The notes below the pieces were generated by a model, which did not search any database, was not told the origin of the DNA, and saw only the letters and a program-made list of their open reading frames with translations. Positions 57,229 through 64,000 of a stretch of DNA of 64,000 bases are shown here, piece after piece. The stretch comes from Linnemannia elongata (lineage: Eukaryota > Mortierellomycota > Mortierellomycetes > Mortierellales > Mortierellaceae). Made by a program: the position numbers and the translations under genes. Location: positions 1,364,001 through 1,428,000 of the forward strand of contig JAXBDG010000005.1 in the NCBI GenBank assembly GCA_036320915.1, read 5' to 3'. How positions within the stretch are numbered: position 1 is the first letter of the stretch; the number at the start of each line of letters is the position of its first letter.

Positions 57229-57659
57229 TTACCGACTCCAGAGTCTGACCGTAGAGTCTTGGCCTCCCGACACGAGTAAAGAATCATTGAACCGGACACT
57301 CTCGACCTTGTTTGTGTGGCCAGTGTAGTACGAGTGCTGTTGTGAAACTCTATCGTAGATCTATGTTAAGGGTAGCAAACGAGCAAACATATTAACAAAC
57401 AGGGGCGTCGGGCATATGTTGAATAGATAATCAAGCACAACGAATAAACATGCCACAAGTTTCTTTACCTTGAGACTCTCTCCTGATCCGACAATGATCT
57501 TTGATGTATCGAACTGGAGGCTCCGTACTGGATCCTCATACTGCAAGATCTCTTGGATGGCACCAGTCCTTAGATCCCATATCTATTTCAGCGCAAGATA
57601 AAGTAACATTGTTGCTTGTTAGTTTTAGTTTCTTCAAACACTCTTCGTCATCAGACATG

Positions 57660-57699
<40 letters not shown>

Positions 57700-59957
57700 A
57701 TTGAGGTAGCAAGCACGTACCCGCACGCTTCTGTCAACACTTCCACTAACAACATGGTAGTCATCGAACTGCAGAGTAGTGACAGGTCCGGTATGGCCAG
57801 CAAGAGTTCTATGCGACTGACCCGTCCTGACTGAAGGACGAAAGAATTGTAACAACAACGAATGCATTAGTACTTTGGCTCAGGTTTGCCATGAGGAAAA
57901 AACTTGAACAAAAGGATACGGAAATCAAATGCTGAAGACTTACGATCCCACATGCGGATGGCGCCATCAATGGTTCCACTGCAAAGAGCATACTGCCAGA
58001 ATTGAAGTCCTCCAACATAGCTCTGATCCTGTGCCTCGGTCATCCAATCCGACCACGAGTTGGAGGTTCCCATTGCCCAGAGCAGATCCATAGTCAAGAC
58101 ACACTGACTAGTCTCAAGATCCCATTCCTTGATAGTCTTGTCATTTGATCCAGAGAGCTGTATGGTCAACAAAAAAGAAGGCCCAGTTAGATTACTCATT
58201 GCAACGCATAGAGCTCACACCATACTTCATTATCGATTACACACGTACCAGCTTATCATCCTCAAAGTAGAGACAGGTGACATTTCCAGTATGGCCAGTA
58301 AGAGTGCCAGTCCAGCAGTTATCAAGAACAGTGACCACCTCTCTCGAGGACCGCGAATAGTCATCGCCGTCAGTATCCGTAAACTTTCCGTTAATATGGT
58401 TGGAGCTGTAGCTAGAATCCGATGGGGTGGGTGAAGGCGAGCGCGAATGTTGGTTGTGGCTTAGATCTGCAAGATTCCAGGTCCGGATGGTGTTATCGCG
58501 AGAGCCAGTCACCAGCATATGTTGGGTCAGTTGGAGGCACTCGACAGTGTCTTCGTGTCCGGGCAGTTGACCGAGGCACTTGAATGTCGACAAGTCCCAG
58601 ACGCGAGTCGTATTATCCCGCGAAGCCGTAACCAAGGTACCGTATGGGCCGTTCAGATCGAGGCTGGTAACAACCCCGTCGTGTCCGTAAAATGTGTGCA
58701 TGCAGGTTCCCGAGTCCCGGGTTTCATCCCTGTACTCCAATTGCAATGCTACATGGTCATAAAGAAACAAATGGATGTCGTTAGATATCGAATTTCAGGA
58801 GAAAGGCTTTGCAGACAAAAAAGATAATATCAAGAATGCCTTACGTTGTCCATCCCGAGTTTTGTTTCCTTCAGAGATCGAAGCCAGCTTGTCATTCAGA
58901 TCGCCCACTAACGAAAAGAAAGAGATATGATGGTTGAGCATTGACTGGGATATCTTTCGATTCATGCACAGACAATAAAGGTATGTTCGCTTGGGTGTAG
59001 AACTCACATGTATCAGCAAGGTCATCCTCGCGCTCAGCCAACTTGCTTAACTTGAACCCGAGATTGGTCTGCTTGGCCTGGAGGGTCTCGATTGAAGCGG
59101 CAATTTGATCCAACTCGGATTGAATCACAGTCTAGAAGACATATAGGTGGTAAGTAAAGCATATTCCAATGAAAGAAACGATGAACTCACGGCTCCAAAC
59201 TGAACGTCATCGTAGCAAAAAAAGATACCTTTTGTGTTTGAAGCTTCACTTGCTCCTTGATTGTCCGTTCACGCTCGCTCAAAAGCGACGAAAAGAGCTT
59301 GTTAGGATCATCCTCGCCGACTTCTCCGAATCCGTTCTTCCGCCTCCGCTGGTGGTTCTTGCCTCGTCGTCCGCTCTTGTGTCCCGGGTATGATGCTTTG
59401 AACCCCTGGAAAAGTGAGACTCGGGCTCCAGCCTCTGGAATGTCCTCTGACAGCAATTGATCAGCAGATGCAGGTGTCGCCTGAATGGCTCCGGTCAGTG
59501 CCAATGCTTGAGCGTTAGCAGTGGCTCTCTTCAAATATTGGCTGGCCATCAGATGAGGCGCCATGCCTGAAAGTCCAGTAAGCGTGGCGATGCCTGTTAG
59601 ATCACCCTTCACTGCCTGAACCGTCAATGGCGAAAAGACAATACTGCTGGTGGTTGTAAGAGAGTGGCGAGCAGAAGAGGCCAGTCCCGAAACGTCGAAA
59701 GTATGAAGCAGCTCCATGATCCTATGCCTTGGCTGTGCCAGTCCTGACGACACTAACGAAGAGATCGATCGTCCTGTTGCAGATATTCCCGAGATTGTCT
59801 GTGAGAGTGCGGCATTGGCCCGGGAGGTGGCGAGCGTAGATCGGGAAACAGTTTGATCTGAAGATCGCGTTGAGGAGGAAGAGGAGGAGGAGGCGGATGG
59901 TTCCTGGGCTCCTGCCTGTTTGCTCCGGGAATTAGAAGGTCCGGCGGACGCCATCAT
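57229..59957 (-). CDS. MDV1: Mdv1/Caf4-type mitochondrial fission adaptor (WD40)
   Basis: Eight minus-strand exons: 59229-59957, 59008-59131, 58845-58907, 58249-58748, 57944-58157, 57721-57830, 57469-57582, 57229-57360, giving 661 residues. The N-terminal ~200 residues include helices around [14 protein letters not shown] and [15 protein letters not shown], then a basic stretch. A coiled coil covers ~225-300 ([20 protein letters not shown], then [13 protein letters not shown]). The WD40 propeller runs from ~320 to the end, opening [20 protein letters not shown], the Mdv1 signature, and ending STVRLWSR. Mdv1 links Fis1 on the mitochondrial outer membrane to the dynamin Dnm1. A Ser-rich insert (~60 residues) lies between blades 2 and 3. 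Exon 7 is preceded by an intron with a 38-nt homopolymer. The gene is convergent with the ferritin-like gene. Confidence 0.91.
57660..57697. repeat. Poly(A) tract, 38 nt, inside an MDV1 intron
   Basis: A run on the plus strand, which is a U run in the MDV1 pre-mRNA, lying about 23 nt after the donor in intron 57583-57720. The longest homopolymer of the window. Confidence 0.92.
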
Positions 59958-61239
59958 GCTGTGTGTTGGGTATGACCTCCGGATGTGTGGTTTCGGGAGG
60001 AGGCCTCAAGATCAATTGAACCTGCTAGTCCTGGCGAAGAATAGTACCGGGCGACTCTGGGGTCGTTGGTGGTGGACTGCTACTGAGAAAGACTGCGTCA
60101 AAAGGGGGGTACGATCGGGAGCAATCGCGGACGTGATCAGGTGTGAATTGAACGATATATGAAAAGAGAGGTGCTTGCACTGTTGAACAAATGGATATAA
60201 TGTACACGCGAGTAGAAAAGAAAAACTAAAAGTTGATGGGTTGACGAATGAATAGATAAACAGCAGAAACAGGAAGAAGAGTGGGGATGGTCGTCAGGTT
60301 GAATGCATGGATGAGTCACTTAGGGTGGATGTTCAGGGCGGAAAGAAAAAAAGAGAGAGAAAAAAAAGGGCAAAGGGGTGCAGAAGAGGACCACGAGGTC
60401 TGAATGACGAGGCACTTAAGAGGGAGAATGCAGAATAAAAAGAAGAACAAGAAAGGATGATCCGATCGACGGAATGGAAGTGAAGGAGAAAGAAAGAAAG
60501 AAGAGATCGGGGCGGGACAAGAGGGGGACGATGGGTGTCTGTGTCGATGGTGTGACAAGTGCTGGGGGTTCGAGATCAGATCAACTCTCTCGCTCGCTCC
60601 AGTTAACAAGCCACCCGTCCACCTTTTGTCCTTTGTGCTCCGTCCCTTCAGGAAGTAAAAAGTAGGGGAGGCCAGTCTGGCTGGGAAGAATTGCCAAATT
60701 GGAGAAGAAGGTTTTCCCTTTTGTCAATTGATCATCATATCATCCTTCCCGTATCCCCGCTGGTAAGCTAATAATGTTTCTTGGAATGAGTGGGTGAGTG
60801 TCTTGGATAATCACTCCGGCTGTCCTCTTTGCTGCTGTCATCATGCCTCAGACAAAACAACACAGAAAGAAGGAAGAGGATGTGCGCCAGGGTTTTTCAG
60901 GATCCTTCTCCCTCGTCACCCACATGCGCTCTGAGCTCACTCTCCTTCCTTACACGCCCTGTTCACACCTTCACAGGTGTCATCACCACTTTTTTCGATG
61001 CACAGTGCGCGACATTGATGAGGTGTGACGGGTTTATCAATCCCCATCCCATCCAATGCGATCATCATGAATGAATTCACACCTCTATCCCTCTCTGCCC
61101 TTTGCCTAACGTTTCTCTCTTCTTTTCCTCCTCCTCCTTCTTCTTTCACCTCTTCTCTTTTCTTCTTCCTGCCCTGTTCTTTCTTCATACCCTTCACACA
61201 TACTCAGCTCTTTTTACCGGACAAACCCAAACAACAACC
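59958..61239. other. Divergent promoter region, MDV1 / PEBP
   Basis: 1.3 kb between start codons. Purine-rich at 60330-60500 (MDV1 leader) and pyrimidine-rich at 61080-61200 (PEBP leader). No gene found. Confidence 0.55.
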
Positions 61240-62298
61240 ATGCCTCTTATTACAAGCGAACAAGCAACTGAAGCCGCCTTGAAGCAGGAAGGCATCATCC
61301 CCGACGTGCTCGACTCCTTCCACCCCAAAACCATACTCATGGTCAGCTACGGATCCAACAATGAAGTCGCTCTCGGCAACACACTCTCCGTTGAAGGTAC
61401 TTTACTTTACTTTCTTGGTTCTTACCAACAAACAACGGCAAAAGGAAAATGCTGCACCATGACCAAACTATTTCATTGTTCCCGTCGAAAACTCTTTTTT
61501 CCCTGTCTTTCTTTGTGGGTTTTCCTTTTCCTTCTATTTTGCCCACAAGGGTAAAAAAAAAGGGACGATATTTTTTTCTGCTATGGTCTTTTTTTTTTTT
61601 ACCATGGAGTGAACAATGTCGACTGACTTTCAAAAAAACCTCATTCCCTCTTTTTGTCGTGTGTCTGCCTGTCTGTCTTTGTATGGGGTTGTATTTATTG
61701 TAGACACCCAACAAGCTCCACAGGTTTCCTTCCAAGCGGAATCTCCCAGCGACCAGTACACTCTCATCATGGCAAGTATCAATCGTCCTGAACAAAGAGG
61801 CTTTTTTTGAACCCATGAGTCAAAAGAAGACATCAAAGCATCCCGCTCCTTTGCCCTTTGTCTTGGCGGCGCAAAAAAAAAGAACCGCGTGGGATTTTCT
61901 TTGTCCGACCTTCTGCTTCCATCTCCCTAAACCACAATTGCATTTTGGCTCATAAACATACATCATAGACGGACCCTGACGCACCCAGCCGAAAGGACCC
62001 CAAGATGCGAGAATACCGCCACTGGGTCGTCGCCAACATCTCGGGCACATCCGACTTTCAACCCGCCAATGTCGCCCAAGGATCAGTCGTCACGTCCTAT
62101 ATGGGTCCCGCACCTCCTGCTGGTTCAGGACCTCATCGATACATCTTCCTCCTCTACAAGCAGACGCCTTCGACCAACGTCTCGGCACTCACCACTCCCT
62201 TGGGTTCTCACCGACAGGGGTTCAAGGCCAAGCATTTCTCGTCCCAGGCTCATCTTGAGTTGGTTGGTGCCAACTACTTTTTTGCTGAGAACCCGTAA
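61240..62298 (+). CDS. Phosphatidylethanolamine-binding protein (PEBP/Tfs1-like)
   Basis: Three exons: 61240-61396, 61704-61771 and 61969-62298, giving 184 residues, a normal length for the family. The ligand-pocket motif TDPDAPSRKDPKMREYRHWV and the second motif GPHRYIFLLYKQ are both present, followed by FKAKHFSSQAHLELVGANYF. There is no signal peptide. Fungal PEBPs such as Tfs1 inhibit carboxypeptidase Y and the RasGAP Ira2; substrate or partner here is unknown. The second intron begins with GC (GCAAGT) and ends CATAG. The junction restores the invariant IMTDPDAPSR segment, so this is a genuine GC-AG intron. The first intron (307 nt) holds long T runs. Confidence 0.92.
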
Positions 62299-62461
62299 AG
62301 AACAGATTGGTCGCACACGGGAAATAGTCGACAAAGGATGAGGGATGATTGGCCTTTTGCGTTGTATCGGTACCCCCTTTTTTTTGCGATAGCGCACGTT
62401 TGCTTTTTTTCGATCACACTTCTTCACACTTCATATTCAGTTGCACTCGGACCAACATGTA

Positions 62462-62467
62462 AATAAA
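62462..62467 (+). terminator. poly(A) signal of the PEBP gene
   Basis: AATAAA about 165 bases after the stop codon, and about 75 bases from the stop of the convergent gene. Confidence 0.45.
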
Positions 62468-62541
62468 AAAATGAAAATGTGATATTTTACTACAGAATTT
62501 TATGTAAATGGATATATGTTGTATGCTACAGGAGGTATAGT

Positions 62542-63671
62542 TTACTCTTTGCCAGCATTCAAGGTCGAGACAAAGAGTCCAGCCCTGATGGTGACAGTGG
62601 CTCCGATCAAGGCCACGCAAAAGTAGGTGAAGTTCTTAATCTTGGAGAACTTGGGCAGGTAAATCTTTGTCTGGCGGAGGGCATGGTTGTCCACATAGAG
62701 GTAGTAGGCATAGAGGGGGTAAGCGATTCCGTATGAAATATGGAAGGCCGCCATGGCGTAGAGGTTGGTGATGAAGATGGTCGTGACACAGTTGCCAATG
62801 ACATGGAAGACAGAGGCAGCAACCAAGAGCCAAATCTGGTCAGGGTTCTTCCACTGGACACCCCAGATCGACTCGTTGTTGTTGAGGGCGACGACCGAGA
62901 TCCTGTGGCTTCCATCGGCAGGGACGACTTGGATGACCGTCTGAGACTCGCCTCCGAAGCGGGGTGTGTGGGTCGATTCGGGGGTCAAGGTTGCATTGGT
63001 GTTATGGGGATGAGGGTGGTGCAAGAGAGTCTCATGGTCAGAGTTGGCGCTGGGGGAAGGAGCACGGGCGACGAAGCGCTTCCAGTGGGCGTGGATGTTG
63101 TGCAATGAGTTCGACGACGAAGGGTTGGCGGTGGGGAGAGAGATGGAGGAGGTCGAAGCGTCTCCGTTGGCGGGGGTGAGGTGGACGGTGTGGAGTGATC
63201 CTGAAGATGCCAAAAAGCCGCCTTGTTCCTGCTCCTGGGCGAGACGATCAGCGGCCTTTTGGGCCTCGGCCAGCTGAAGGTCATGCTTGTCGGGATCGCC
63301 AAAGCTGTCCAGTTGAGTCTTTGTCGCCTTGTGCATGCGGACAAACATCGCGATCAAACCAAAGTCTGAGCAGAGTCCTATTGGTCATGATACAAAGAGC
63401 AGTAGAAAGAACATGGATTAGTCAAATGCACATTTCCAGCGTGAGCCAGGGAAAAAAAAGGAGCCACTGAGGACGACCCGATAGTGCTGCCCCTGAGACA
63501 AAAAAAAACCCAACAACAAGATCCTCCGCACTCTCCAAGAAGGCTGAGTCCATCACTTTTCTTGCAGGAGAGCCTTAGAAGGCACTAATTCGGATAGGAG
63601 AAAGGGAGCAGCTGCCATCGCCCCAACATAGCCTACAGCCTGCGTGGTAATGAATTCATGATTGGACTTGT

Positions 63672-63709
<38 letters not shown>

Positions 63710-64000
63710 TTGCCAGCGGAAGAAGATAGCATCCATAGGCCAGGAGAGATAGACGCTGAGGAGAATGGTGACAACGGCATAAGTGAACATGTACAGCCCA
63801 AACGACATGCCAGTGACTCTGCCCCCGGACTGCAAGACAATCAAAAGAGCAACCTCAAGGAGGTTATGGAGTGCTCCGACGACGGCCCAGATCTTTCCGA
63901 CATCAAAGAAGAGGTATCCGACAACAGCAACCAAGGTAGCATTAATGTAGAGCTCAATGAACTCGTTGATTTGAGTCGAGGTCTCCTCGTTGCCGGAGGG
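62542..64000 (-). CDS. Multi-pass membrane protein, 5' end beyond the window
   Basis: Minus-strand exons 63709-64000 (open at the window edge) and 62542-63377 join in phase 1 (RWQ-G-LCSDFG), giving at least 375 residues. Hydrophobic segments: INATLVAVVGYLFFDVGKIW, VVGALHNLLEVALLIVLQ, GLYMFTYAVVTILLSVYLSW, WLLVAASVFHVIGNCVTTIF, then AYPLYAYYLYV and a final one near VALIGATVTIRAGLFVS. A ~190-residue polar, Ser/His/Pro-rich loop interrupts them. No family is recognised. The short Lys-rich C-terminus (NAGKE) should be cytosolic if the last helix exits inward. The intron donor is followed directly by a ~31-nt A run in the sense strand, which is unusual. Function unknown; the true N-terminus lies past base 64000. 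Confidence 0.7.
63675..63706. repeat. Poly(T) tract, 32 nt, at a splice donor
   Basis: T run on the plus strand, an A run in the pre-mRNA of the minus-strand membrane-protein gene, starting inside its GTAAAA donor. Confidence 0.92.

Overview
The window reads as nuclear chromosomal DNA of a filamentous fungus. Genes lie on both strands. They are split by many short introns (mostly 80-200 nt, donors close to GTAAGT, CTAAC-like branch sites), and intergenic DNA is rich in long poly(A/T) and CT tracts. The gene set (Kex1 carboxypeptidase, Rrp9, NAD-isocitrate dehydrogenase, Mdv1, HECT ligase with an LSD1-type zinc ribbon, Pho80-type cyclin, 7TM-RGS protein, Opy2-like cysteine repeats) is fungal. 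Expanded 7TM-RGS genes, dense introns and a tau-like microtubule-binding protein suggest an early-diverging lineage such as Mortierellomycota/Mucoromycota. That placement is inference. I see no prophage, insertion sequence, CRISPR array, rRNA or tRNA.

Layout. 1-1080: 3' end of an RGS-domain gene cut by the window edge. 1206-4081: leucine-rich-repeat protein with a Cys-rich tail. 4.1-9.4 kb: gene-poor, low-complexity DNA. 9.4-11.0 kb: F-box protein. 12.8-16.5 kb: 18-exon KEX1. 16.7-18.8 kb (minus): RRP9. 19.8-21.9 kb: IDH2. 22.6-24.6 kb: cytochrome P450. 24.8-25.7 kb (minus): DNA polymerase delta small subunit. 28.0-32.8 kb: 7TM-RGS protein with an RGS domain interrupted by about 540 residues. 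34.6-36.4 kb (minus): Pho80-like cyclin. 37.4-38.5 kb (minus): Ser-rich orphan. 40.7-42.4 kb: tau/MAP-like protein. 44.7-45.3 kb (minus): secreted Cys-rich repeat protein. 46.1-50.2 kb (minus): 15-exon HECT E3 ligase. 51.3-52.8 kb: NADP-dependent medium-chain reductase, followed at 53.1-53.5 kb by a decayed copy of itself. 53.6-54.4 kb (minus): PNPOx-fold flavoprotein-like gene. 56.1-57.0 kb: secreted ferritin-like protein. 57.2-60.0 kb (minus): Mdv1-type mitochondrial fission adaptor. 61.2-62.3 kb: PEBP. 62.5-64.0 kb (minus): multi-pass membrane protein running off the end.

The genes do not form a pathway cluster; this is ordinary mixed-function DNA. The most interesting signals are the tau-like protein with two perfectly spaced repeats, the RGS and cyclin domains split by long low-complexity inserts, the reductase pseudogene, the tandem Cys-repeat protein, and several unusual introns (two GC-AG introns, a stop-free 93-nt intron, a 10-nt exon, and a poly(A) run abutting a donor). 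Exon boundaries were set by hand from splice signals and reading-frame continuity. Every multi-exon model closes in frame, but single boundaries could be off by a few bases.
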